The notes: generated by a model from the sequence alone, not told the origin. Shown: positions 8,975 through 18,152, counted from the first letter of the stretch. The stretch: DNA of 64,000 bases from Polaromonas sp. (GCF_029945685.1 NZ_JAQSDA010000028.1:124001-188000), one strand, 5' to 3'. Program-made: numbers and translations.

Positions 8975-9844
8975 TTACTTGACGATAACCAGTACGCGTT
9001 GGACCGAATCCAGCGAATGACATTGCAGACCGCTCTTGCGAGCAAGGGGCCGCAGTGATGCAGATGCATTGAGAAAGTCTTTAACCTCATACGCACCAGC
9101 GTCAAGGTTAGCAACGCCGACGTTCGGCGGGAATCGAATTTCCCATCCTTCTCCTGGCACGGGCCATTGCCGCAAAACAAAACATCCATCCGAGTTTTTG
9201 TACATGATCCAGTCGGATCCATCCTTCAGGGGATAGACCATGATCGGTGCGCCAATGCCCTGCGCCAATGCCAGTTTCTTGACTGCAGGCGATGCGGAAC
9301 GACGCTCTCTTTGCGGGTCAACCCGAGACTCAGCACCACGCCACTGGAGACGGGCGTACCGGGTAATGAAGTAGTTCGCAGATTGACGATCCGTCAGCAC
9401 TTCCGGCGTGGGGGTCTGGCATGAATACAAAAGGTGGTCAGCACCATCCCCTACGTCCAAATAGCGCCGCTGCTCCTCTACACACGCATACACGGCAATT
9501 TGGCGACCGTCCGAGAGTTCAGCCAATCCAACGGTTGCGCCCTGACTGCTAGGCCGTACTGCGCTCACGATGACCTCTGCCAGCCCCTGCACAGCGATGC
9601 CCGCGCCAGCTGCCTGCAGATGCTCGATCAGTAAGCGGGAAAAAAGATTGAGTGCCCCAACCAGGCATTCAGGGTGTTCCTGGCCAGACTCGTGCGCAAA
9701 ATGCCACTCGTTGATCCGCCCCTTCTTGGCAACGAGTGGACTACGGCACGCAGGGCAGAAACAACCGCAGTCACCGCCTTTGGCCACTTCACCAACGAAT
9801 TTAATGATGTCGTTCCCGTCAAGGGCGATAGTCAACTGGGCCAT
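8975..9844 (-). CDS. Competence protein CoiA-like zinc-ribbon protein
   Basis: This 289-residue protein has the CoiA-like N-terminal signature. A CPAC pair at residues 30-33 is followed by a short basic segment and WHFAHES at about 47-53, the Cys/His pattern seen in CoiA-like domains. The rest is not recognisable. CoiA-type proteins are nuclease-related and occur in competence loci and also in mobile or defence islands; a role in natural transformation cannot be claimed here. The start ATG follows a TCC-rich stretch that reads GGAGGA on the coding strand, a good ribosome site. It is the last gene of a minus-strand series of accessory genes. Confidence 0.65.
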   Translation of the reverse strand: MAQLTIALDGNDIIKFVGEVAKGGDCGCFCPACRSPLVAKKGRINEWHFAHESGQEHPECLVGALNLFSRLLIEHLQAAGAGIAVQGLAEVIVSAVRPSSQGATVGLAELSDGRQIAVYACVEEQRRYLDVGDGADHLLYSCQTPTPEVLTDRQSANYFITRYARLQWRGAESRVDPQRERRSASPAVKKLALAQGIGAPIMVYPLKDGSDWIMYKNSDGCFVLRQWPVPGEGWEIRFPPNVGVANLDAGAYEVKDFLNASASLRPLARKSGLQCHSLDSVQRVLVIVK

Positions 9845-9973
9845 TTATCCTCCTTCGTCTCGCTGCTCAGGGTTCCCTTCTTGGCCGATCATAAAGGCCT
9901 GAACAAAAAAAAGGGGTGCAGGCAAATCCAAGCAGTCCTCCACCTTTAAGGGGGAGGATCTACCTGGATTCGA

Positions 9974-11015
9974 TCACAGCGTAGGTACTGCGCCGTCAAC
10001 ACTGTTGAGTTTTGCCGCCTTGTGATGCAGCTTTTCCCCTAGGTCTCGCTTTTTCCCTGATTGCATCAAACCGCCTTGCTGGTTGCCGCCAGATTCATCT
10101 GGATAGAACTCCTCCACCAGATCAGCGCCCTCCTCCTCCGATTCCTCGAATGCCCCATTGGCAAAGCCCAGTCTGGCAGCGTCCTCCAGCGCCATCTGAT
10201 CAAAACCTGCTCCCTTGCGGTGCTCATCCTCAGCCCTGGCACCCGCAATGGCCTCTGCCAGCGCCATGCCAGATCGCATGGTCAGATCCACGTAGTAGAT
10301 GGGTGCCCGGTGCGACTGGGTTGTGGACTTCCCCCGCAGACGCAGTTCCAGCGGCAGTGTGGACAGCAAGCCGCCCGATACCCTTGAGATTCGAATCAAT
10401 GTAGGAGCGCAGCGATCTGTCGATAGCCTGCCTCACCCTTTCCTTCGCGACGCCCGCTGGATTAAGGACCGCCGCCCCGACATCACTACCCAATAACGAG
10501 GCGACTTTTGTCATGAGCAACTGTTGCGCCTGCTGCTCGTTCGTGGGAACACCGATCGCCTGCGATATTGAGCGACGCAGTTCTTCTGTTCCGCTCTGTG
10601 AGGTGACGAGGCGAGACACCGTTGTAGAAAATTCGTGCGCTGACGCACCTGCCGGTGAACCAATAACTTCCAGATCAGCCAGCAGCGTCGCAACTTGTTT
10701 ACGTGCGGCCGCGGAATTCACAGGCGGAAGATTTGTCAGCTGAGATCGAGCTGCACTCGCCATTGCAGTTTGCAGCTTTGACTTGATCTCGTTCGATGCG
10801 TTTTGACAACGTCTCAACTCGGCAAACGAGTCACTAACGCATGAGAGTGATCGCTCCAACATGAGGCGCATGACAGCATCATTCACTTCTGTTTGGGCTA
10901 CAGCGTGGTCATACAAGCCAAACACCAATAGAGATACCAGCATGGTCACGCGGGAGCCCGGGTAACGCCGGTGCGACTGGGGCAGGGACTTATGCTTCAA
11001 CGCATGCGAGTTCAT
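9974..11015 (-). pseudogene. Exported hypothetical protein, apparently frameshifted
   Basis: From ATG 11015 (GGGAG ribosome site 8 nt upstream) the frame encodes a basic N-terminus and a hydrophobic segment ending in Ala-X-Ala (VTMLVSLLVFGLYDHAVAQ). A long helical, Ser/Ala-rich region follows, down to RSYIDSNLKGI near 10390. After that the frame loses protein-like character, while a +1 frame continues smoothly (SGGLLSTLPLELRLRGKS, then IYYVDLTMRSGMALAEA) to a stop at 9974. Joined, it would be about 346 residues. The break near 10370-10400 could be a real inactivating indel, a sequencing error or, less likely, recoding. Family not recognised. Confidence 0.5.
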
Positions 11016-11153
11016 GTAGCTCCCAATGTTTGGAAAGACTTTAGCAGTCTGCTGGCGACCCGAAAAGTAAGTCGATAGCGGGGTTAACCCTCGATCGGGC
11101 GCAGCGCCCGCTAAGGGGTTCCACGTGAAAAGCATCATTTTGAGTGCCGATCA

Positions 11154-11184
11154 GACGGGCTTAATCGTTCAACGATGGCCCGTC
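11154..11184. repeat. Long imperfect hairpin between minus-strand genes
   Basis: GACGGGC and GCCCGTC arms enclose a second inner pair ATCGTT/AACGAT, giving a 31-bp hairpin downstream of the MBL-fold gene. It could end or attenuate minus-strand transcription, although no T run follows. Confidence 0.4.
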
Positions 11185-11254
11185 GTCGGTGGCTCAACCT
11201 TGGCTAGCTATCGATAATCGAACATTCTCGAAAGGCAAAAAATTGCTGTACCTG

Positions 11255-12544
11255 CTATTTCCGAAGATCAATATAAATTTCCTCGTAAAGGACACCAGCA
11301 CCAAGCCGATGCGTTGAGTGCAGTTCGCTCTCGCTGTCCAAAGCCTGGAGCAAAGTCCGCCGTGGTACTTCGGTGTTGGATTTCTCGTTCCCATGTTTAC
11401 CCGGTCTGGTGGACATAACCGTTTTCAATCGGTTTTTCTGGCCGACCTTGCCGCGCTTGCTGAAGTCAGTCCACAGGCTTTTAGGCGTTGCGTTCAAACT
11501 CCCATGGTGACCTACCTTGTAGAGATCAACATCCTTCAGGAGCGCCCTGCTGCTGCTTTGCGACAAAGCGTATTGCCAGTTTTCCAGCTGGGCATCACCG
11601 GGAAACAAGAGCTTCTTCTTGCCGGCTTCAAACAGCAGTATCAGACTCGTGTTGTTCATCTGGTCATCCAGGATGGTGACGATTTGCTGCAATTGTTCAC
11701 CCCTGGCATCCTTTAGCCTCAGCGCATACCAGCGTGCGCTCATGGGCAGCTTGCCACCGTCGACAGAGGGATGATTCGGAAACAGCGCCCCGGGCTTGCC
11801 CTGCAGCTGGTTGTCGGCATCAAGGCTGGCCATCTGCAAATGCCAGAACTCATCCGGATCCCTCGATCGTTGCTTGCGAATCGTGTCGGTTTGTCTGAGG
11901 GTTGGCGGGCCCAGCACATGGGTGGTGACACCGGGAAGAACCGACTGGGTCAGCCCGGAAGGCCCGCCATGGTAGGTGTAGATGGTTTTGGGCGCCATCG
12001 TTGCAAGATTCCTGACGGCGGACTTATTCGAAATGTTGTCTTCCCCGACAAAGCGGAGCTTTTCCTTGAGTGCCGGAGAGACGGACTTGGGAAATGCATC
12101 GAGCAACTGGACCACCTTTTCGGCAGTAAACCCCATTCGGCGAAGTGCCAGGCTGTGTTTTTTGGCAGCGGCCGGCGCGGTCGCGTCTTCGGCCAGGTCG
12201 GGTTGTTCCGTCCAGGGCTGGATCACAACCTTGGGTTTCAGGCCTGCGATGACATCGCCGGAGGCCGTTCCTTTGGCATTGGTTGCAAAGCCGCTGATGT
12301 GGTCGGCGTGCCGGTGCGTTGCAATGACAGCATCGAGCTTCCCTCCGCACCTGTCGACGATGTCCCTGGCTATTTCATCCATGTGGCTGGAAGCGACATT
12401 CGCTGGCAGCCCGGTGGTGCCGAAGTCAATCAGGAGATGCTTGTACTTTTCACCAGGATAAACAAAGCGCAACAAAAAGCAGTCGCCAAAGCCGACCTGG
12501 TAGGCAAAGATGACCGCTTCAATCGGTTTTGAACTCGTCGCCAT
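11255..12544 (-). CDS. MBL-fold metallo-hydrolase (ComEC/Rec2-like family)
   Basis: The start at ATG 12544 is preceded by GGAG at the proper distance; the longer frame runs into the upstream gene. The 429-residue product opens with a core strand pair (GDCFLLRF, HLLIDFGTTG). It then has the metal-binding motif THRHADHISG at about residues 77-86 and the later KVGHHGSLNATPKSLW and LLFPGDAQLENW segments typical of ComEC-like beta-lactamase-fold domains. It should be a soluble zinc-dependent hydrolase, substrate unknown. It is encoded 16 bp downstream of a predicted metalloprotease and probably co-transcribed with it. Confidence 0.8.
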   Translation of the reverse strand: MATSSKPIEAVIFAYQVGFGDCFLLRFVYPGEKYKHLLIDFGTTGLPANVASSHMDEIARDIVDRCGGKLDAVIATHRHADHISGFATNAKGTASGDVIAGLKPKVVIQPWTEQPDLAEDATAPAAAKKHSLALRRMGFTAEKVVQLLDAFPKSVSPALKEKLRFVGEDNISNKSAVRNLATMAPKTIYTYHGGPSGLTQSVLPGVTTHVLGPPTLRQTDTIRKQRSRDPDEFWHLQMASLDADNQLQGKPGALFPNHPSVDGGKLPMSARWYALRLKDARGEQLQQIVTILDDQMNNTSLILLFEAGKKKLLFPGDAQLENWQYALSQSSSRALLKDVDLYKVGHHGSLNATPKSLWTDFSKRGKVGQKNRLKTVMSTRPGKHGNEKSNTEVPRRTLLQALDSESELHSTHRLGAGVLYEEIYIDLRK

Positions 12545-12560
12545 AATGTCTCCCGGTGTG

Positions 12561-14303
12561 TCAGTGTCCGCCGGCGCGCACACGGTGCGCCACTGCGAAT
12601 TGATTGCGACTGTCTTGCACCTGCTCCAGTCCCCCCGAATCCCACAAGTAGTCCAGCCGGCGCTTCTGCCTGGCCGCATCGTCCAACCGTCGTTCAATGT
12701 GGTACTTGATGCGCCCGTATTGGTCAAACACCAACACGCCACCTCCATAGGCACGCAGCCGCTGCCGGGACGACATCCCTTCGGGGCGGCTGATCTTCAG
12801 GACTGCCGTCACCTCGGCGCCAAACAGATCGGCGATCTGGACATACTCGCAAATGGTCTCGCGCAGCATGAAACCGTCCGGTCCCTGCCGCATGCTCGGC
12901 CTGACCGAAATCACCTGGGTATAGCCGCGATCATCAATTCTCAAGAGGTGGCGGTTTTCCCAGATGAAGCGGAACACTTCTTCCCCGTCCCTGAGCATGG
13001 ATTCGAAGTTGGTTCGCTTGTAAACAATGTCTTCGTTTAAATCAAACGTCTTCCAGCAGGCATCGGCATCGGTTTCTGGTCCTGGTACGGTGATGCCGTA
13101 ACTGGCGAAGGTTTCCTTGATCGCATCACGGTAGCTATATCGCGCGTCGTCCGGCGCAACTTCCCGGTCAACCGTCAGCAAGGCCGCCAGGTAGTCGCCA
13201 AACTCCAGATCGACCGGCGGGCAATAGTCGAGGGCCCGGATGGCCATGGTCAGGAGCTGGTTGGCCACTTTTGTACCCTCGTCGATCACCATATCGAGGT
13301 TGTAAAGCTGGCGCCCAAAAGTGCCGAGCTGCTGGATCCGGGCAACCCACAGGGCCAGGAAAGACCGAAGCAAGGCCGCGGCCAACAGTTCGCCGCGCGC
13401 ATGCGGTTCTTCATATTCGGACCTGTCGAGATAGTCTTTCCTGGGTTCCAGGGCGATGGAACGTCTGAGCGCATTCACCCGCGCGCCACCGAGCTGCTGG
13501 CCAAACTCCTTGCCAAGACCAAAAAGAATCGAGTCGGCGATGGCTTGTTGGGTCAGCCGGCCTTCCTGAATCAGCCGGAGCCCGTCTCGCTTGATGATCC
13601 GTCCCTCGCCAAGGGTAAGGCCGAGCTCCACGATGGGCCGCAGGGAAAAGACCGAAAGCAGCGCCACGATATCGGAGAAGCCTTCATGGAAGGCGGCTTG
13701 GTCCGGACCCGAAGGGTCGGTGTAGCGGTTTCTTAGACCGTCGAGCAATGCGTGGGTCGCTTCGTGGGCCACGATGTCATGCGACAAGCAGGTGAATACC
13801 CGCTGCTTGCTACGCACTCCATCGAAGTAGCCAAACATCAGCCCACGATCCTTTTCCGAATAGAAGGCATTAGCGTCGCAAAAAGCATGGGGCGCGATGT
13901 GTATCTGATGTCCGTTAAAACCCCAGGGCACGCGCCGGCCAAGGGCATATTCAAATCTCGCAAGCGTTCGCATGACCACCGCATAGACATGCTGCGCATG
14001 AAAATTCGGGTTTTGCAGCAGCTCCTGATCAAACGCGAGACGGGCTTTCCGGGAGAGCTTGGCACTTGGCAGTGCAAAGGGATCCACAATCTGGCCGTCC
14101 GGTTGGTAGACGTAGGGGTGCGGCCGATAAAGCGTGTTGGTTGTCGCATCGAAATCCACCACCTTGACGCGATAACCCACCGGGCCGTCAGCCAGCATTT
14201 CATAGGGAATTTCGACTTGGGCCAGGACCAGCGCACCGTTTTGCTTAACCGCAGGATCTTGCGCGAGTATGGTCAGCCGTTGGGTATTTCCAGTCATCGT
14301 CAT
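12561..14303 (-). CDS. M4-like gluzincin metalloprotease
   Basis: The 580-residue protein contains HEATH at about residues 180-184 and HEGFSD at about 206-211, the HEXXH and downstream Glu pattern of gluzincins (thermolysin-like peptidases). No signal peptide is seen, so it should act in the cytoplasm. The first ATG (14303) sits directly on a GGGG stretch; the in-frame ATG at 14297 is better spaced and may be the true start. The C-terminal 250 residues are not recognised. Its tight pairing with an MBL-fold hydrolase recalls defence or stress effector modules, but this is inference. Confidence 0.75.
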   Translation of the reverse strand: MTMTGNTQRLTILAQDPAVKQNGALVLAQVEIPYEMLADGPVGYRVKVVDFDATTNTLYRPHPYVYQPDGQIVDPFALPSAKLSRKARLAFDQELLQNPNFHAQHVYAVVMRTLARFEYALGRRVPWGFNGHQIHIAPHAFCDANAFYSEKDRGLMFGYFDGVRSKQRVFTCLSHDIVAHEATHALLDGLRNRYTDPSGPDQAAFHEGFSDIVALLSVFSLRPIVELGLTLGEGRIIKRDGLRLIQEGRLTQQAIADSILFGLGKEFGQQLGGARVNALRRSIALEPRKDYLDRSEYEEPHARGELLAAALLRSFLALWVARIQQLGTFGRQLYNLDMVIDEGTKVANQLLTMAIRALDYCPPVDLEFGDYLAALLTVDREVAPDDARYSYRDAIKETFASYGITVPGPETDADACWKTFDLNEDIVYKRTNFESMLRDGEEVFRFIWENRHLLRIDDRGYTQVISVRPSMRQGPDGFMLRETICEYVQIADLFGAEVTAVLKISRPEGMSSRQRLRAYGGGVLVFDQYGRIKYHIERRLDDAARQKRRLDYLWDSGGLEQVQDSRNQFAVAHRVRAGGH

Positions 14304-14520
14304 CCCCGTAGTGGAACTTGCTGAGTGGCTATCTTCTTCCGACAGATTTACTGGATACTCGCCTGCGAGTTGGTCGCTGCGGAGTATGTGGTTCCCAATT
14401 GTGGCGAATATGGCAAGCTGCGGCCCCCTCTAATTGGAGGAGAAAGATCTTGGCTGGGCGGACACAGATCGCAACGGCCGCAAGGACCTGTCGCTCACTG
14501 AATCGGGCGGATCGCCCGCG

Positions 14521-14712
14521 TTACTCCTGCTGATTGGTCACGGGACTGAGCCACAGCGCTGCTGCCTCAGCTGGTGGCAGCGCACGAAGGTGCGAATCGC
14601 GCCAAAGCTCCATCGCCACCTCTTCCAGTTGAGCAGGCTCCACCGTGTGCCAGCGGTCGTGCAATCGCTCGGCACACCTGGTAACCCATTGGGAGGGAGA
14701 GAGCTCGTCCAT
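14521..14712 (-). CDS. Small SOS-controlled hypothetical protein (63 aa)
   Basis: ATG at 14712 gives a compact acidic helical protein (MDELSPSQWVTRCAERL to WLSPVTNQQE). A good promoter lies immediately upstream on the same strand: TGGACA (-35), a 17-bp spacer and TATCAT (-10, 14720-14725). The spacer contains a perfect LexA box. The predicted transcription start is within a base or two of the ATG, so the mRNA may be leaderless. Family not recognised; Trp-, Glu- and Leu-rich. It could be translated from a damage-induced transcript that also reaches the metalloprotease gene about 210 bp downstream. Confidence 0.6.
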   Translation of the reverse strand: MDELSPSQWVTRCAERLHDRWHTVEPAQLEEVAMELWRDSHLRALPPAEAAALWLSPVTNQQE

Positions 14713-14725
14713 GGTGTTTATGATA

Positions 14726-14741
14726 CTGTACATAAATACAG
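14726..14741. promoter_or_regulatory. LexA (SOS) box
   Basis: CTGTACATAAATACAG matches the proteobacterial LexA consensus CTGT-N8-ACAG exactly. It lies in the spacer between TGGACA and TATCAT of the minus-strand promoter of the 63-residue gene, where LexA would block RNA polymerase. Confidence 0.8.
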
Positions 14742-15126
14742 TTGTCCAGTAGGATGGCTGGCCCATGAGACCTGACAGAGACGACCCCATGCAAGCATTT
14801 AATACCCCGCCGGCGCGCGCGCCGGTCCAGCCTTTCACGCTGCCGCCCGGTATCCGCCGCTACCCACCTTGGCCATTCCCAGTCGCTCCGGTCAGGCGTC
14901 CTTCCAGCGATGTGGCTGCCAATGCAAGAAGGGGCATTGCGACCACGGCGCGAGCGTTCCTGGCGCAACTTTCCTCATGAGGCCCGGCGCTTTACAACTG
15001 CCATCGCAGCGTATTGGCAAGCGCATCCTTAACCCGCTCCGTTTGTCCATAATTTGGGACAGTCTTCCACTTGAATCGTTAGTACCTGACGGATATTCAA
15101 TGAAAAATTGAGAGGCCATGGCTCAG
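14742..15126. other. Gap between LexA-controlled gene and FCD regulator
   Basis: No clear gene. A plus-strand frame 14765-14980 (71 codons, Pro/Arg-rich, no family) is possible because it starts just beyond the LexA box, but its composition is that of a GC-rich chance frame. I do not call it. Confidence 0.4.
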
Positions 15127-15137
15127 TGGTTCTATCA
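15127..15137. promoter_or_regulatory. Candidate FCD/GntR operator upstream of its own regulator
   Basis: TGGTTCTATCA matches the FadR-type consensus TNGTNNNACNA at all but one position. It is nearly identical to TGGTTCTACCA at 16818. It lies 56 bp upstream of the regulator start, suggesting autoregulation. Confidence 0.5.
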
Positions 15138-15192
15138 TTGGGCCAAAATCAAAGCCCGTTTAGCCTTAAAGTAACAACAACAGAGGTTTCCC

Positions 15193-16020
15193 TTGCCCCC
15201 CAAGTCCGTTCCAGTGACACGTGAGAATTCGCCAGCGGCCACGTTCCGCGCCATACATTCCACGCGTGCGTTTGAGGAGGTTGCCGCGCAGATCCGCGAG
15301 GAACTGGCCAAGGGTCGCTTGAGGATCGGCGACCGGCTGCCCTCGGAACGCGCCTTGTCCGAACAGTTTGGCGTGTCGCGCAATACCCTGCGCGAGGCGC
15401 TGCGCTCGCTGGAGCATGCCGGCCTAGTGCGGCTTCAAAAGGGCGCAAGTGGCGGCGCATTCATCACCGAAGACAGCGGTGATGCCATCACCACAGGCAT
15501 GCTGGATCTTTACCACGTGGGCTCCATCCAACCCGCCCACCTGACAGAGGCGCGCATATGGCTGGAATCCATCATCGTGCGCGAAGCCTGTCAGCGCGCC
15601 AAACCGGCGGACCTTCAGGAATTGCACCAGAACATCAAGGACGCCGAGGAAGCCACCGAAAAGGGCAACTTCAGTCGCCGGGCCGAGGTGAATCTGAATT
15701 TCCATCGAATCCTGGCCCGCATGACAGGCAACCCCATTATGGTCATCGTGATGGACGGGGTACTGTCCGTGCTGCGGCACTACATCGATTCGATCGGCGA
15801 GTACGAGAACGCTTTTGTGCTGCCTTCGCGTAAGCGCTTCATGAAATTCATGGAGAAGCCTGATATCGAAGGCGCCGTCGCGGAGATGGAGGCGAGCCTC
15901 AAGCGGCTGCAGCGCGGCTACCTGTCGCACGCCAAGCACGCTGCAGTGGTGGCAGCGGCCGGGCTGCCGCCTGCGGCCAAAGCCGCGCCCAAATCCCGGG
16001 CCGCGCGCAAGCCCGGCTGA
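15193..16020 (+). CDS. GntR-family transcriptional regulator, FCD (FadR) subfamily
   Basis: The protein starts at a TTG codon preceded by AGAGG. Residues of about 30-100 form a winged helix-turn-helix (RIGDRLPSERALSEQFGVSR, then NTLREALRSLEHAGLV). The FCD effector domain follows, with the conserved Asp/His metal-site residues in the ARIWLESIIVREAC, NFHRILARMTGNP and RHYIDSIGEYE stretches. A short Ala/Lys-rich tail ends it. FCD regulators sense small organic acids or acyl-CoA-like ligands. It stands at the head of the catabolic island and three near-identical TGGTTNNNYCA sites lie at itself, the 16.8 kb promoter and the 28.97 kb divergent promoter, so it probably represses the whole island. 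Confidence 0.9.
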   Translation: MPPKSVPVTRENSPAATFRAIHSTRAFEEVAAQIREELAKGRLRIGDRLPSERALSEQFGVSRNTLREALRSLEHAGLVRLQKGASGGAFITEDSGDAITTGMLDLYHVGSIQPAHLTEARIWLESIIVREACQRAKPADLQELHQNIKDAEEATEKGNFSRRAEVNLNFHRILARMTGNPIMVIVMDGVLSVLRHYIDSIGEYENAFVLPSRKRFMKFMEKPDIEGAVAEMEASLKRLQRGYLSHAKHAAVVAAAGLPPAAKAAPKSRAARKPG

Positions 16021-16053
16021 GGAGGCCAGGCGCTTTCGGATTCCGCCGCCGCT

Positions 16054-16737
16054 TCAGGTAGCTATCCATGCCGCTGCCGCGCTGACCTCGGCGCGGCTGG
16101 TACGAAACGCATTTGCCGGGTGGCCCACGTCGGCATAGCCGAAAGAAATGCCGCAAACCACACGCCGGTCATCCCCCAAACCGAAGAACTTGCGCAGCGC
16201 CTGCGAGCGCGAGGCCAAGGCAGCTTGCGGGATGGTAGCCACGCCCAAGCTGGTGGCGGCCAGCAGGAAGTTGGACACGTAGGCGCCGCAGTCGATGGCA
16301 CCGTACACCTCGAGCGCATCGTCGCTAGTGATGATGGCCACGTGCGGTGCGCCGAACAGGCGGAAGTTTTCCTGCCCCTGCCGCGCGGACGCCTCCCGGT
16401 CGCCTCGTGCGATGCCCACGCTGTCGTACAGCGCAAACCCGCATTCACGCCGGCGCTCCTGGTAGACGCCGCGGTACTCCCTTGGCCAAGGGAAATCCGC
16501 CCCTGACTCGCCCTGCTGGGGCGTGGTCTGCAGCGCATCGCGCAGCCGCTCTGTCGCCGCGCCTTCGGTGATGTGTACCTGCCAGGGCTGGGAATTGCAC
16601 CAGGACGCCGTTCGCTGCGCCATCTGCAGCAGGCGCTCCTGCACCTCACGCGGCACCGGGTCGGTCAGGAAGGCGCGACAACTGTGGCGTTGCGCCAGCA
16701 GTTCATTCAATACCGCAGAGGGGGAAGAAGGGTTCAT
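16054..16737 (-). CDS. Nitroreductase-family FMN oxidoreductase
   Basis: The real gene is the 227-residue C-terminal part of a much longer frame; the start MNPSSPSAVLNELLAQRHS at 16737 is the family N-terminus. Motifs are RHSCRAFLTDPVPREV (FMN phosphate-binding Arg), ASWCNSQPWQVHI, and the late GVATIPQAALASRSQALR and CGISFGYAD segments. Nitroreductases of this type reduce nitro groups, quinones or enoates using NAD(P)H. It is transcribed away from the CoA-transferase operon and shares its 110-bp control region. Its electron-transfer role in the pathway is unknown. Confidence 0.9.
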   Translation of the reverse strand: MNPSSPSAVLNELLAQRHSCRAFLTDPVPREVQERLLQMAQRTASWCNSQPWQVHITEGAATERLRDALQTTPQQGESGADFPWPREYRGVYQERRRECGFALYDSVGIARGDREASARQGQENFRLFGAPHVAIITSDDALEVYGAIDCGAYVSNFLLAATSLGVATIPQAALASRSQALRKFFGLGDDRRVVCGISFGYADVGHPANAFRTSRAEVSAAAAWIAT

Positions 16738-16812
16738 GCATGGCTCCGTTCTTTGTTGGGGGGCTGAGCGCCCGGCAAAGCACAGGCATTGCCGGCGCGC
16801 ATGGATCAATAG

Positions 16813-16828
16813 TATAATGGTTCTACCA
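16813..16828 (+). promoter_or_regulatory. -10 element overlapping FCD/GntR operator
   Basis: A perfect TATAAT (16813-16818) is joined directly to TGGTTCTACCA (16818-16828), which fits the FadR-type consensus TNGTNNNACNA fully. A repressor bound here would cover the transcription start of the CoA-transferase operon, whose GTG start is only 21 bp further on. Confidence 0.65.
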
Positions 16829-16848
16829 AAATCCACCTGGACCTTGCC

Positions 16849-18111
16849 GTGTTTGATCAAGAACGAATCGATGCCCTGCCGATCCACCGGAGTGCGACAC
16901 CGAGCGCCGAGCCTGTGCTTGCCGGTCTGCGCGTTGTGGACTTCACCCATTTCGTTGCTGGCCCGCTGGCCACGATGACGCTGGGTGATTTTGGCGCTGA
17001 TGTCATCAAGATCGAAGCGCCGGTCAAGGGTGACGACTTCCGCCACTATCCCACCGTGGACCCCGAGATTCCGGCACAGGGTGGCCCCTATCTCTGGACC
17101 AACCGCAACAAGAAGAGCCTGGCGCTGGACATGAAGAGTGCAGCGGGCCTGGAAATCGCCAAGGAGCTGATCGCTGATGCCGACGTGCTGGTGGAAAACT
17201 TCTCGTCGGGCGTGATGGATCGGTTTGGGCTGGACCATGCGACGTGCCTGCAACTCAATCCCCGGCTGATCTACTGCTCTGTTTCGGCCTATGGCCGGGA
17301 GGGCGCGTATGCCGACCGTCTGGGGTTCGATCCCATCGTGCAGGCCGAAAGCGGTTTCATCTCGATGAACGGATATGAGGACCGCCAGGGCGTTCGCACC
17401 GGTGCGGCCATCATGGACACGGCCACCGCGATGTCCGCCACCAATGCGATCCTGCTGGCCTTGCTTGCGCGTGCCAAGGATGGCAAAGGCCAGCGCATCG
17501 AGGTCGCGCTGTATGACACCGCCATTCTGATGACGGGCTTCGGCGCGATGCAACACTTGACCACCGGCCACGAGCCCCGGCGCAACGGCAACGTGAGCCC
17601 CGACACCTGCCCCTCGGGTGTGTTCATGACGGCCGACAAGCCGGTCTATATCAACTGCGGCAACGACAAGATCTTCCAGCGGCTGTTCGAGCAGGTGTTT
17701 GAGCGGCCCGACATCGCCCACGATCCTGTGCTGTCGCTGCGGGCAGAGCGCCTCAAGCACCGGGAAGAGATCTTCAAAATCATGGACGAGGCCTTCGCGC
17801 AGCATCCCTGGAGCTATTGGGCACCGCGACTGCGCGCGGCCAGCGTGCCGCATGGTCAGGTCAAGACGCTGAGCGAGGCCCTGGCCTCGGACGAGTCGCG
17901 CTCGCGCGGTCTTGTCACCCGCATCGCACACCCAGTCAAGGGCTGGGTTCCCAATATCGAAACACCGCTGCGCCTGACGCGGACGCCGGCGGTTCCTCCG
18001 CAAGCCGCGCCTGCCGTGGGTCAGCACTCAGAGCAGGTGCTGCGCGAGACGCTGCATTACGACGATGCGCGCATTGCCTCGTTGCGTGCGGCCGGTGCCT
18101 TCGGGCAATAA
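16849..18111 (+). CDS. Family III (CaiB/BaiF) CoA-transferase
   Basis: The 420-residue protein from GTG 16849 has the family III hallmarks: LRVVDFTHFVAGPLATMTLG, DFGADVIKIEAP, NRNKKSLALDMK and the catalytic-Asp region DPIVQAESGFISMNG. The end region (RLTRTPAVPPQAAPAVGQHS) is also typical. Such enzymes move CoA between carboxylic acids and would activate the pathway substrate without ATP. It is the first gene of the plus-strand operon and directly follows the operator-overlapped promoter. Donor and acceptor are unknown. Confidence 0.9.
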   Translation: MFDQERIDALPIHRSATPSAEPVLAGLRVVDFTHFVAGPLATMTLGDFGADVIKIEAPVKGDDFRHYPTVDPEIPAQGGPYLWTNRNKKSLALDMKSAAGLEIAKELIADADVLVENFSSGVMDRFGLDHATCLQLNPRLIYCSVSAYGREGAYADRLGFDPIVQAESGFISMNGYEDRQGVRTGAAIMDTATAMSATNAILLALLARAKDGKGQRIEVALYDTAILMTGFGAMQHLTTGHEPRRNGNVSPDTCPSGVFMTADKPVYINCGNDKIFQRLFEQVFERPDIAHDPVLSLRAERLKHREEIFKIMDEAFAQHPWSYWAPRLRAASVPHGQVKTLSEALASDESRSRGLVTRIAHPVKGWVPNIETPLRLTRTPAVPPQAAPAVGQHSEQVLRETLHYDDARIASLRAAGAFGQ

Positions 18112-18152
18112 GCGAGCACTGCATCCACTGACCCAACCCGAAAGGACACCCT

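Noticed and set aside
9903..9958. Terminator between the frameshifted gene and the CoiA-like gene
   Set aside because: A CCTCC/GGAGG stem and a T run are present on the minus strand but separated by about 20 nt.
11255..14303. Avs1-type (STAND) defence system
   Set aside because: MBL and protease are present, but no STAND ATPase or repeat sensor lies in the neighbourhood.
16738..18027. Long N-terminal extension of the nitroreductase frame
   Set aside because: It runs antisense through the CoA-transferase gene; the family N-terminus and promoter region place the start at 16737.
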